Positions 1 to 5,969 of a stretch of DNA of 13,692 bases are shown in pieces. Origin of the DNA: an uncultured Clostridia bacterium (lineage in GTDB: Bacteria; Bacillota; Clostridia; Oscillospirales; Oscillospiraceae); NCBI GenBank assembly GCA_946187475.1, contig CAMHRJ010000030.1, positions 1 through 13,692 of the forward strand, given 5' to 3'. Below the pieces are notes generated by a model. That model did no database searches, was not told where the DNA came from, and saw only the letters and a program-made list of their open reading frames with translations. The position numbers were made by a program, and so were the translations under genes. How positions within the stretch are numbered: position 1 is the first letter of the stretch; the number at the start of each line of letters is the position of its first letter.

Positions 1-126
1 CTCAGGGATATAATAGCAGTTATAGCCCAGGGCGCGCTTTCCTTCGTTGATCGCCTGCTGAACGAGCTCGTTGTTCGCGTCCTGCAGGAGGTCTTCGAAG
101 AAGATCAGGTGTTTCAAGTCTTTCAT
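1..126 (-). CDS. Probable 2-hydroxyacyl-CoA dehydratase family protein, N-terminal 42 residues (partial)
   Basis: Only the first 42 codons are inside the window; the gene runs off the left edge. The start is the ATG at 126-124, with a GGAAGG-rich ribosome site just upstream on the minus strand. The peptide begins MKDLKHLIFFEDLL and ends GYNCYYIPE. From memory of the family, this resembles the N-terminus of 2-hydroxyacyl-CoA dehydratase subunit-type proteins, in which a Cys in a CYYxPE-like context is conserved. Such enzymes use an [4Fe-4S] cluster and an ATP-driven activator to dehydrate 2-hydroxyacyl-CoA in amino-acid fermentation, but many relatives have no known substrate. Reading frame and start are certain. 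The family call rests on a short segment and is moderate. The leader (127-310) carries a terminator-like hairpin. Confidence 0.5.
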   Translation of the reverse strand, partial: MKDLKHLIFFEDLLQDANNELVQQAINEGKRALGYNCYYIPE

Positions 127-168
127 GGTGTCCCTTCCTTCCGAAATTTCCTTGAAATGACGAGTTTG

Positions 169-198
169 AAAAAGAGCGGCCGATCCCATCGGCCCTCT
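169..198 (-). terminator. Attenuator-like intrinsic terminator in the leader of the first gene
   Basis: On the minus strand AGAG-GGCCGAT, loop GGG, ATCGGCC, one unpaired G and CTCT form an 11-bp stem with a single bulge, followed by TTTT. It lies about 42 nt before the start codon at 126 and downstream of the candidate promoter at 282-310. It therefore sits where a transcription attenuator would, not at the end of a gene. It could instead end a separate small RNA. Confidence 0.6.
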
Positions 199-281
199 GC
201 CGGGAGTCCCGTTGCGAGCCTTGCCATGAATGGACAAACCCTTGTCGCGAACAAGGCATAACCCGACAACATATCATTATA

Positions 282-310
282 AAATTAACACAAGATCGCC
301 TGTATGTCAA
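282..310 (-). promoter_or_regulatory. Candidate sigma-A promoter for the first gene
   Basis: On the minus strand a perfect TTGACA (310-305), a 17-bp spacer and TAATTT (287-282) form a -35/-10 pair. A TATAAT lies six bases further on (281-276), but its spacing to TTGACA is too long. A start near 275 would give a leader of about 150 nt. Confidence 0.5.
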
Positions 311-360
311 CAGAAAGTCGTGCAAATTGAACGAATTCGCGGGATTTGTTACAAGGTGCG

Positions 361-393
361 AAAAACGGAAAACCCGGGCGCAAAGCACCCGGG
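361..393 (-). terminator. Intrinsic terminator of the AEC transporter gene
   Basis: On the minus strand CCCGGGTGC, loop TTT and GCGCCCGGG form a 9-bp stem with one G-T pair. The tract TTTTCCGTTTTT follows. It begins 8 nt past the stop codon. Confidence 0.85.
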
Positions 394-400
394 CTGCGAA

Positions 401-1336
401 TTACAATATGGAATAAATGTAGGAGATCACCGGCATGGTCACCAGGCAGAGGATCGTGGTCAGGATGTTCACGGCGCTGGCGAACTGGGCCTCCGGCTCG
501 GTGCGGTACATCTGGGTGAACTGGGTCACCATGACGGCCGCAGGGGCGGCCGCGGTCAGCGCCGCGATGGTCACCACGTCCCGGGCTTGGGGCGCCAGAC
601 GGAAAATGCCGCAGCAGCGCAGTACCACCACCGCCGCCAGGGGATAGACGATCAGCCTGCCGATGGTAATCAGCCAGGCCCGGCGGTTGGAAAAGACCTC
701 CTTCAGATTGGCGCTGCCCACGATCATGCCGATGGTGAACATGTAGGTGGGGCCCATCATGTTGCCCAGGGCGGTCACGGTGGAGCCCAGCACGCCGGGC
801 AGCTGCCAGTGCAGCAGGAACATGACGAGACCGAGGATGCTGGCGATCATGACCACGTTTTTCGTGATCATGGAAATGTGAAAGCGGTTTTCGCCGCTGA
901 GCACCGCCTGACCGTGGGTGAACATCAGCACATTCATCACGAAAAAGCAGGGACTCAGATAGATCACCCATTCGCCGCCCATGGCGCTGGCGATCAGCGG
1001 CAGCATGAAGTTGCCGGCGTTGGGGTAGGCCATGGAGGTGTATTCCACCACGTTCAGCTTCAGCGGTTGGCGGATGGCCATGGTCAGCACCGCGAACGCC
1101 GCGACCACCACCAACGTCGCCAGCAGGGAGATGCCCATGCCCGCCAGCTTGTCCATGCTGAATTCATATTGGTAGGCGTCCAGCATGGCGCAGGGCGTGA
1201 GATAGTAAAGCGCGAATTTGTTCAGCGGCCCGGCGTCGTCGAATTTCAGAATCTTCAGCCGCACCGCCAGAAAGCCCAGCGCAATGATGATCGCAAGCCC
1301 GGCGATCTTCTGCGCCAGCACCAGCGTAAACTCCAT
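401..1336 (-). CDS. AEC (auxin efflux carrier) family transporter
   Basis: This is a 311-residue, strongly hydrophobic protein with about ten membrane segments in two halves, the usual length for bacterial AEC transporters. The N-terminal half has LTPCAML and a YPNAGNFMLPL segment; the C-terminal half has AAPAAVMVTQFTQMY. These Asn/Pro-rich breaks in the membrane helices are typical of the family. AEC proteins are secondary carriers for organic anions such as malate, or act as uncharacterised permeases; the sequence does not reveal the substrate. The ATG at 1336 has an AGAGGG ribosome site about 11 nt upstream. The gene has its own promoter and terminator, so it is probably monocistronic, and it is divergent from truA. 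Confidence 0.9.
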   Translation of the reverse strand: MEFTLVLAQKIAGLAIIIALGFLAVRLKILKFDDAGPLNKFALYYLTPCAMLDAYQYEFSMDKLAGMGISLLATLVVVAAFAVLTMAIRQPLKLNVVEYTSMAYPNAGNFMLPLIASAMGGEWVIYLSPCFFVMNVLMFTHGQAVLSGENRFHISMITKNVVMIASILGLVMFLLHWQLPGVLGSTVTALGNMMGPTYMFTIGMIVGSANLKEVFSNRRAWLITIGRLIVYPLAAVVVLRCCGIFRLAPQARDVVTIAALTAAAPAAVMVTQFTQMYRTEPEAQFASAVNILTTILCLVTMPVISYIYSIL

Positions 1337-1371
1337 GAGGCGTCACCCTCTCTAAGCAAAATACGGGTGCT

Positions 1372-1400
1372 ATCATACAATCATCTGGAAAGAATTGCAA
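1372..1400 (-). promoter_or_regulatory. Sigma-A promoter of the AEC transporter gene
   Basis: On the minus strand TTGCAA (1400-1395), a 17-bp spacer and TATGAT (1377-1372) lie about 36 nt upstream of the start codon. Confidence 0.7.
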
Positions 1401-1424
1401 GCCCTTGGCGGAAATTTGCTGCCC

Positions 1425-1453
1425 TTGCGGGATGGGGTGGAATGGTGTAAGAT
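1425..1453 (+). promoter_or_regulatory. Candidate sigma-A promoter of truA
   Basis: TTGCGG (1425-1430), a 17-bp spacer and TAAGAT (1448-1453) lie just before the AAGGAGGG ribosome site and ATG of truA. The two divergent promoters are only about 25 bp apart. Confidence 0.55.
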
Positions 1454-1475
1454 AACGGAGAAGGAGGGATGCACC

Positions 1476-2213
1476 ATGCCCAATTTCAAACTGGAGCTCT
1501 GCTACGACGGCACCCGGTTCAACGGCTGGCAGCGGCAGGGCAATACGCCCAACACCATCCAGGGCATTCTGGAGCGGACGCTCTCGGACATGCTGGAGCA
1601 GGAGGTGGAGGTGGCGGCCTCCGGGCGGACGGACGCGGGCGTGCACGCCCGGCGGCAGGTGGCCTCCTTCCGGGCCAAGACCCCGCTGGAGCCGGAGGCG
1701 ATGCTCTTCGCCCTGCGCCAGCTCCTGCCCGGGGACATCGGCGTACTGTCCCTCACCGAGGCGCCGCCCCGGTTCCATGCCCGGCTGAACTGCAAATCCA
1801 AGACCTATGTCTATCGCATCTGGAACAGCGCGGAGCCCAACGTGTTCGAGCGCAAATACCTGACCCCGGTGTCGGAGCCGCTGGACCTGAGTGCCATGCG
1901 CAGGGCCGCAAAGCTCCTCTGCGGAACTCACGACTTCACCAGCTTTCACGCCAACAAGCGCTTCAAGCGCTCTGCCGTGCGTACCATCACGGAGATCGAG
2001 ATCGTGCGTCTGGGCGGGGAAGTGCAGCTGCGCTTCACCGGCGACGGCTTTCTCTACCACATGGTGCGCATCCTCACGGGGACGCTGCTGGAGGTGGGCC
2101 TGGGCCAGCGGGAGCCGGAGACCATGACTGCCATTCTCGAGGCCAAAGACCGCGCCGCCGCAGGCAAAACTGCCCCGGCCAAGGGGCTGATCCTCTGGGA
2201 CGTGGCATATTAA
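1476..2213 (+). CDS. truA: tRNA pseudouridine synthase A
   Basis: TruA isomerises uridines 38-40 in the anticodon stem-loop of many tRNAs to pseudouridine. The 245-residue product has the usual family length. It begins MPNFKLELCYDGTRFNGWQ, a typical TruA opening, and contains ASGRTDAGVHA, in which Asp53 is the catalytic nucleophile. Later conserved segments include GTHDFTSF and FLYHMVRILTGTLLEVG. The ATG at 1476 follows an AAGGAGGG ribosome site at good spacing; in-frame codons further upstream lack this support and would add an unrelated extension. It is followed at once by a strong terminator, so it appears to be transcribed alone. Confidence 0.97.
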   Translation: MPNFKLELCYDGTRFNGWQRQGNTPNTIQGILERTLSDMLEQEVEVAASGRTDAGVHARRQVASFRAKTPLEPEAMLFALRQLLPGDIGVLSLTEAPPRFHARLNCKSKTYVYRIWNSAEPNVFERKYLTPVSEPLDLSAMRRAAKLLCGTHDFTSFHANKRFKRSAVRTITEIEIVRLGGEVQLRFTGDGFLYHMVRILTGTLLEVGLGQREPETMTAILEAKDRAAAGKTAPAKGLILWDVAY

Positions 2214-2253
2214 AAAAGAACGCTCCCCGGAACAAACGGGGAGCGTCTTTCTT
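2213..2253 (+). terminator. Bidirectional terminator between truA and the DUF378 gene
   Basis: ACGCTCCCCG (2220-2229), a 7-nt loop and CGGGGAGCGT (2237-2246) form a perfect 10-bp stem. CTTTCTT follows on the plus strand, and an A-run upstream (2213-2218) provides a U-run for the minus-strand transcript. Confidence 0.9.
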
Positions 2254-2455
2254 ACTCAGATCGATGGTCGCGGAACAGCAGCGAAATGCACCAGATCGCG
2301 GCCAGACCGACGAGGGTATAGATCACGCGGCTGAGTGCCGCGGTCTGTCCGCCGCAGATGGCGGCGACGACGTCAAAGCGGAACAGACCGATGCTGCCCC
2401 AGTTGAGCCCGCCGATGATCGCCAGAATCAGGGCGATCCTGTCCAATACCAGCAT
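2252..2455 (-). CDS. DUF378 family small membrane protein
   Basis: This is a 67-residue protein with two predicted membrane helices. It has the hallmark LDRIALILAIIGGLNWGSIG segment, the FDVVAAICGG turn and the LSRVIYTLVGLAAIW helix of DUF378 (YuzA-like) proteins. No function is established for the family. The ATG at 2455 was chosen because AAAGGAGG lies 8 nt upstream; an in-frame TTG at 2476 would put this ribosome site inside the coding region. The gene converges on truA through a shared terminator and seems monocistronic. A perfect palindrome overlaps its candidate promoter. Confidence 0.85.
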   Translation of the reverse strand: MLVLDRIALILAIIGGLNWGSIGLFRFDVVAAICGGQTAALSRVIYTLVGLAAIWCISLLFRDHRSE

Positions 2456-2515
2456 GAACCTTGCCTCCTTTTGCAAACGAACGCGCAGCGCAGCCCGCGC
2501 TTTTCGTCAAGATCG

Positions 2516-2544
2516 GGTATAGTGTTTCCCGCGGCGGCGGGAAA
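2516..2544 (-). promoter_or_regulatory. Candidate promoter of the DUF378 gene with an overlapping palindrome
   Basis: On the minus strand TTTCCC (2544-2539), a 17-bp spacer and TATACC (2521-2516) form a weak -35/-10 pair. A perfect inverted repeat, TTTCCCGC-GGCG-GCGGGAAA (2525-2544), covers the -35 and most of the spacer. That is where a repressor site would lie. The promoter match alone is modest. Confidence 0.35.
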
Positions 2545-2555
2545 TATGCCGGCGG

Positions 2556-2573
2556 GCGAAAAAATTTTTTCGC
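2556..2573. repeat. Perfect 18-bp palindrome with A6T6 core
   Basis: GCGAAAAAATTTTTTCGC reads the same on both strands. An A6T6 core of this sort is intrinsically bent and stiff DNA. It lies between the DUF378 promoter region and the start of the orphan small transcript, about 40 bp upstream of that promoter's -35. It could be an operator, a curved upstream element or a nucleoid-protein site. Confidence 0.7.
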
Positions 2574-2611
2574 GTTCGATCGGATTCGACAAAAGCAGTG
2601 TCCCTTCGCTC

Positions 2612-2640
2612 TTTACAAAGTCCGCCGCCTCGGATACAAT
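2612..2640 (+). promoter_or_regulatory. Sigma-A promoter of an orphan small RNA
   Basis: TTTACA (2612-2617), a 17-bp spacer and TACAAT (2635-2640) form one of the best promoter matches in the window. No protein gene follows on this strand for 1.5 kb. Confidence 0.75.
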
Positions 2641-2646
2641 AAGGGC

Positions 2647-2745
2647 ACAGCTTATCCAAGGGGCCTTCATTCGGAAGGACATGGCTCATATCTTTATCCC
2701 ATAACCCTGTATTTGCGAACAGTTTATTGGCTGTTCGCCTTTTTT
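2647..2745 (+). ncRNA. Candidate orphan small RNA of about 100 nt
   Basis: A strong promoter ends at 2640 and an intrinsic terminator occupies 2715-2745, which predicts a transcript from about 2647 to 2745. Inside it CCTTC (2664-2668) and GAAGG (2674-2678) form a small hairpin. ACAG (2647-2650) can pair with CTGT (2707-2710). The only open frame is a 7-codon ATG frame (2681-2704, MAHIFIP), whose purine-rich GGAAGGA lies too close to the ATG for a good ribosome site. It lacks the conserved SRP RNA apical motif and is too short for 6S RNA or tmRNA. I do not recognise the family. It converges tail to tail with glyA. Confidence 0.6.
2715..2745 (+). terminator. Intrinsic terminator of the orphan small RNA
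   Basis: GCGAACAG (2715-2722), an 8-nt loop and CTGTTCGC (2731-2738) form a perfect 8-bp stem, followed by C and six T residues. Confidence 0.9.
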
Positions 2746-2753
2746 ATGGAAGC

Positions 2754-2785
2754 AAAACGCGAGGCGCAGATTTGCGCCTCGCGTT
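2754..2785 (-). terminator. Terminator of glyA
   Basis: AACGCGAGGCGCA (2756-2768), a 4-nt loop and TGCGCCTCGCGTT (2773-2785) form a perfect 13-bp stem. It lies about 15 nt beyond the glyA stop codon and ends in TTTT on the minus strand. The short T-run is offset by the very stable stem. Confidence 0.85.
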
Positions 2786-2799
2786 ATCGTTTTATAAAC

Positions 2800-4041
2800 T
2801 TAAAGCTCGGGATACAACGGGAACTGCTCGCAGATCTTGAGAACCTCGTTGCGCACCAGCGGAACGGCGTCCTCGCCGGAGTCGATCAGATGGCAGATGC
2901 AGGCGCCGATGCGGCGCATCTGCTCTTCCTTCATGCCCCGGGCGGTGCAGGCCGGTGTGCCCAGACGGACGCCGCTGGTCTGGCTGACGGGCAGAGTGTC
3001 GAAGGGGATGGCGTTCTTGTTGGCGGTGATGTTCGCCTGGTCCAGCAGCTCCTGGACCTCCTTGCCAGTGCGGCCCTTGCTGTAGACGTCCAGCAGCATC
3101 AGGTGGTTGTCCGTGCCGCCGGAGACCAGACGCACACCGCAGGCGTGGATGGTCTCGGCCAGCGCCTTGGCGTTCTTCACCACCTGGACCTGGTCGGCCT
3201 GGAATTCCGGCTCTGCCGCCGCCTTCAGGCAGACGGCCTTGGCCGCGATGATGTGCATCAGCGGGCCGCCCTGAGTGCGGGGGAAGACGCCGCTGTCGAT
3301 CTTCTTGCCCAGCTCCTCCCTGCAGAGGATGATGGCGCCCCGGGGGCCGCGGAGGGTCTTGTGGGTGGTGGAGGTGACCACGTCGGCGTAAGGCACCGGG
3401 CTGGGGTGCACGCCGCCGGCCACCAGGCCGCCGATGTGGGCCATGTCTACCATCAGGTAGGCGCCCACGCTGTCCGCGATCTCGCGGAAGCGCTTGAAGT
3501 CGATGAAACGGGGATAGGCGCTGGCGCCGGCGATGATCAGCCGGGGCTTGACCTCCTCGGCGATGCGCTGCACCTCGTCATAGTCGATCATCTCGGTCTC
3601 GGGATTCACGCCGTAGTAGTGGGGCTCATAGTACCGGCCGGAGACGCTGGCCTTGCTGCCGTGGGTCAGATGGCCGCCGTGGGCCAGGTCCATGCCCAGA
3701 ATCTTGTCGCCGGGCTGCAGGAGCGCGGCGTAGACGGCGATGTTCGCCTGGGCGCCGGAGTGGGGCTGGACGTTGGCGTACTCCGCGCCGAAGAGCTTCT
3801 TGGCCCGGTCGATGGCGATGCGCTCCACCTCGTCCACATAGTCGCAGCCACCGTAGTAGCGGGCGCCGGGATAACCCTCGGCGTACTTGTTGGTCAGATG
3901 GCTGCCCATGGCCTCCATGACGGCCATACTGGTGAAGTTCTCCGAGGCGATCAGCTCGATGTGGTCGCGCTGGCGCTGCAGCTCCCGGCCCATGGACGCG
4001 AATAGCTCGGGGTCATAGCTTTTCAGAATGTCGTAATTCAA
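2800..4041 (-). CDS. glyA: Serine hydroxymethyltransferase
   Basis: GlyA is a cytoplasmic PLP enzyme that interconverts serine plus tetrahydrofolate with glycine plus 5,10-methylene-tetrahydrofolate, the main source of one-carbon units. The product has 413 residues, the normal bacterial length. Visible family landmarks are IELIASENF near residue 30, the YAEGYPGARYYGG substrate segment, LMVDMAHIGGL near residue 200 with the cofactor-binding Asp, and TSTTHKTLRGPRG, where Lys228 forms the PLP Schiff base. The start codon is TTG at 4041, supported by an AGGAGG ribosome site 8 nt upstream. The first in-frame ATG would be residue 17, inside the conserved N-terminus. It has its own promoter and terminator. 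Confidence 0.97.
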   Translation of the reverse strand: MNYDILKSYDPELFASMGRELQRQRDHIELIASENFTSMAVMEAMGSHLTNKYAEGYPGARYYGGCDYVDEVERIAIDRAKKLFGAEYANVQPHSGAQANIAVYAALLQPGDKILGMDLAHGGHLTHGSKASVSGRYYEPHYYGVNPETEMIDYDEVQRIAEEVKPRLIIAGASAYPRFIDFKRFREIADSVGAYLMVDMAHIGGLVAGGVHPSPVPYADVVTSTTHKTLRGPRGAIILCREELGKKIDSGVFPRTQGGPLMHIIAAKAVCLKAAAEPEFQADQVQVVKNAKALAETIHACGVRLVSGGTDNHLMLLDVYSKGRTGKEVQELLDQANITANKNAIPFDTLPVSQTSGVRLGTPACTARGMKEEQMRRIGACICHLIDSGEDAVPLVRNEVLKICEQFPLYPEL

Positions 4042-4092
4042 GGGACTCTCCTCCTGTATATGAATGCTGTATTTCCATTTTAGAGCACCATC

Positions 4093-4121
4093 ATTCTAAC
4101 TGAAACCCTCCGAGAATGCAA
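4093..4121 (-). promoter_or_regulatory. Sigma-A promoter of glyA with overlapping inverted repeat
   Basis: On the minus strand TTGCAT (4121-4116), a 17-bp spacer and TAGAAT (4098-4093) form a good promoter about 50 bp before the TTG start. The inverted repeat GAATGC-AA-GCATTC (4114-4127) covers the -35. CTCCGA (4108-4113) and TCGGAG (4137-4142) flank it as a second dyad. The arrangement suggests repressor control; no regulator is identified. Confidence 0.65.
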
Positions 4122-4214
4122 GCATTCCCGGGATTTTCGGAGAATTGTAGGTTTTTCTCCGCAAAACCGGAATAACCTTCGCCAGAATGGCAATAAATTA
4201 GAATGAGGTGATGC

Positions 4215-4688
4215 ATGATGTGGGAGAAAATCCGGCCCTATGTGGGCTTTTCCGCGCTGGCTCTGGGCGTGGGCGCTCTGGCGGGCTTTCTGACCAGCGG
4301 GGAGATGGAATCCTTCGCCGCTTTGAACCAGCCGCCCCTGTCGCCGCCGGGGTGGCTGTTCCCGGTGGTGTGGACGGCGCTGTATCTGCTCATGGGTCTG
4401 AGCATGGGCCTGGTCTGGCGGTCCGACAGCGGCTATCACCGCCGGCGGGTGCTCCGGCTCTGGTGTGTGCAGCTGGGGATGAACTTTCTCTGGACGCTGG
4501 TGTTTTTCAATCTCCAGCTCCGGCTGTTCGCCTTCTTCTGGCTGCTGGGTCTCCTGGCTGTCGTGGGCTGGATGGTGACGGAGATGGAGCAGGCGCATAA
4601 AACCGCCGCCCGGCTGCAGATCCCCTATCTGCTCTGGCTGCTGTTCGCCGGATATCTGAATCTGGGCGTCTATCTGCTGAATCGGTAA
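4215..4688 (+). CDS. TspO/MBR family protein
   Basis: This is a membrane protein of 157 residues with five predicted helices. It contains the family signature PPLSPPGWLFPVVWTALYLL near residue 38 and the Trp/Asn-rich later helices typical of TspO (mitochondrial benzodiazepine receptor homologues). TspO proteins bind porphyrins and cholesterol-like ligands and are linked to tetrapyrrole handling and stress responses; the bacterial role is not settled. Two adjacent ATG codons (4215 and 4218) follow GAGGTGAT; the second has the better spacing, so the true product may be one residue shorter. Neighbours give no pathway context. A clear promoter was not found in the 170 bp before it. Confidence 0.9.
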   Translation: MMWEKIRPYVGFSALALGVGALAGFLTSGEMESFAALNQPPLSPPGWLFPVVWTALYLLMGLSMGLVWRSDSGYHRRRVLRLWCVQLGMNFLWTLVFFNLQLRLFAFFWLLGLLAVVGWMVTEMEQAHKTAARLQIPYLLWLLFAGYLNLGVYLLNR

Positions 4689-4696
4689 ATTCAGGC

Positions 4697-4725
4697 TTTT
4701 CCGCCGGCAGGAAGTGTGCTATACT
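4697..4725 (+). promoter_or_regulatory. Extended -10 promoter of the membrane-anchored EEP gene
   Basis: TTTTCC (4697-4702), a 17-bp spacer and TATACT (4720-4725) preceded by TGTGC form an extended -10 promoter with a weak -35. It lies directly behind the tspO stop codon, so the EEP gene can be transcribed independently of tspO. Confidence 0.6.
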
Positions 4726-4756
4726 GTCCTCATAACCAACAAAGGAGAGGACGCAC

Positions 4757-5830
4757 ATGAAAAAAGCGATTCGTGTGATTTTGATCGTTCTGCTGGCGCT
4801 GATTCTGGCCATCGCGGCGTTTTTCGCCTTCCTGACGGCCACCCAGCTGGACCCCAAAAGCGAGGGCGCCAACATCAATCTCATGATGGACAGCGCTGCG
4901 GCGCCGAAGGAGATCAACGAGGGCGACTCCATTTCCGTGCTCAGCTGGAACATCGGCTACGCTGCTCTGGGCGCGGAATCGGACTTCTTCATGGACGGCG
5001 GCGAGCAGACCCGCCCCGAGAGCAAGTCCGTGGTGGAGAAGAATCTGGACGGCATTGTTTCCGAGATTCAGGCCCAGGACGCCAACTTCACCATCCTGCA
5101 GGAGGTGGACTCCGGATCTCACCGCAGCTACGGCGTCATAGAGACGGCCGCCATCGCTGAAGCCGTCAATCAGGTGAACGCCTATGCCCTGAACTACAAA
5201 TGCCCCTTCGTGCCCTTCCCGTGGCCGCCGCTGGGGAAGGTGTCCAGCGGACTCTTTACCTTGAGCACGGCCGGTTCGCCGGTGTCTGCCGAACGTGTGG
5301 CGCTGCCCAGCCCCTTCAGCTGGCCGGTCTCTACGGCGAATCTGAAGCGCTGCCTGCTGGTGACCCGCTACGCGGTGGCAAACTCCGACAAGGAGCTGGT
5401 GCTGGTGAACCTGCATCTGGAGGCCTATGACGACGGCGAGGGCAAGGCGGCCCAGACCAAGATGCTCACGGAGTTCCTCCGCAATGAATACGAGGCCGGC
5501 AACTACGTCATCGCCGGCGGCGACTTCAACCAGACCTTCCCCGGCGGGCTGGACAGCTTCCCCATCAAGGACGCTTCTCTCTGGACCCCCGGCACCCTGG
5601 ACGCCAGCGCTCTGCCCGGCGACGGATGGCAGTTTGCCTACGATACGGAGACCCCCAGCTGCCGTCTGCTGAACCAGCCCTATGATCCGGCGAGCCCGGA
5701 CACCCAGTACTACGTCATCGACGGCTTCATCCTGTCGCCCAACGTGACGCTGGAGCAGGTCCAGACCCAGGACGCCCAGTTCCAGTACGCCGACCACAAC
5801 CCTGTGCGTCTGACCGTGACGCTGGGATAA
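4757..5830 (+). CDS. Membrane-anchored endonuclease/exonuclease/phosphatase family protein
   Basis: This 357-residue protein has a basic N-terminus and a hydrophobic helix at about residues 6-27, which acts as an uncleaved anchor or signal peptide. The catalytic domain should therefore lie outside the membrane. The EEP (DNase I-like) landmarks are in order: VLSWNIGY, FTILQEVDSGSHRSYG, LVNLHLEAYD, VIAGGDFNQTFPG, VIDGFILSP and YADHNPVRLTV. These carry the metal-binding Asn and Glu, the GDFN Asp/Asn pair and the final Asp-His. The exported location argues against DNA repair and for a phosphodiesterase acting on a lipid, sugar-phosphate or extracellular nucleic acid; the substrate is unknown. The ATG at 4757 has an AAGGAGAGG ribosome site. 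Confidence 0.88.
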   Translation: MKKAIRVILIVLLALILAIAAFFAFLTATQLDPKSEGANINLMMDSAAAPKEINEGDSISVLSWNIGYAALGAESDFFMDGGEQTRPESKSVVEKNLDGIVSEIQAQDANFTILQEVDSGSHRSYGVIETAAIAEAVNQVNAYALNYKCPFVPFPWPPLGKVSSGLFTLSTAGSPVSAERVALPSPFSWPVSTANLKRCLLVTRYAVANSDKELVLVNLHLEAYDDGEGKAAQTKMLTEFLRNEYEAGNYVIAGGDFNQTFPGGLDSFPIKDASLWTPGTLDASALPGDGWQFAYDTETPSCRLLNQPYDPASPDTQYYVIDGFILSPNVTLEQVQTQDAQFQYADHNPVRLTVTLG

Positions 5831-5840
5831 GGAGAAGACT

Positions 5841-5876
5841 AAAAATCCTCCGCTGCAGCCGCAGCGGAGGATTTTT
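5841..5876 (+). terminator. Intrinsic terminator after the EEP gene
   Basis: AAAAATCCTCCGCTGC (5841-5856), loop AGCC and GCAGCGGAGGATTTTT (5861-5876) form a perfect 16-bp stem that includes the A- and T-runs. The symmetry makes it able to work on both strands. Confidence 0.92.
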
Positions 5877-5901
5877 GCGCAAAAATTTAAGAAAAGTTTC
5901 A

Positions 5902-5930
5902 TTGATGTTTCCGCCGGGGTATGGTACACT
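5902..5930 (+). promoter_or_regulatory. Sigma-A promoter of the trmB-exoA-dus-sigma operon
   Basis: TTGATG (5902-5907), a 17-bp spacer and TACACT (5925-5930), with TGG just before the -10, form a good promoter. It is the only convincing promoter seen upstream of the five-gene run that ends at 9889. Confidence 0.7.
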
Positions 5931-5969
5931 CTAATTTGACATTTTATCACATTGGAGAACGACAAGAGC

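Noticed and set aside
127..310. T-box or SAM-I riboswitch in the first leader
   Set aside because: No UGGNACC antiterminator motif and no SAM-I core sequence; CGGGACTCCCG is only a short hairpin.
230..1450. A 406-codon plus-strand open frame opposite the AEC transporter
   Set aside because: His/Gly/Gln-rich shadow of the transporter gene, crossing its terminator and promoter.
2681..2704. Seven-codon leader peptide MAHIFIP
   Set aside because: The purine-rich GGAAGGA is only one or two bases from the ATG, too close for efficient initiation, and no gene follows for it to regulate. Kept only as a remark.
2647..2745. SRP (4.5S-like) RNA, 6S RNA or tmRNA as identity of the small transcript
   Set aside because: A GGAAGG stretch is present, but not the conserved SRP apical sequence around GUCAGG and GGAAGCAGC. 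Length and ends do not fit 6S RNA or tmRNA.
2461..4005. A 514-codon plus-strand open frame opposite glyA
   Set aside because: No ribosome site or motif, low-complexity Val/Gly/Asp/Ala composition, and fully antisense to an unmistakable glyA.
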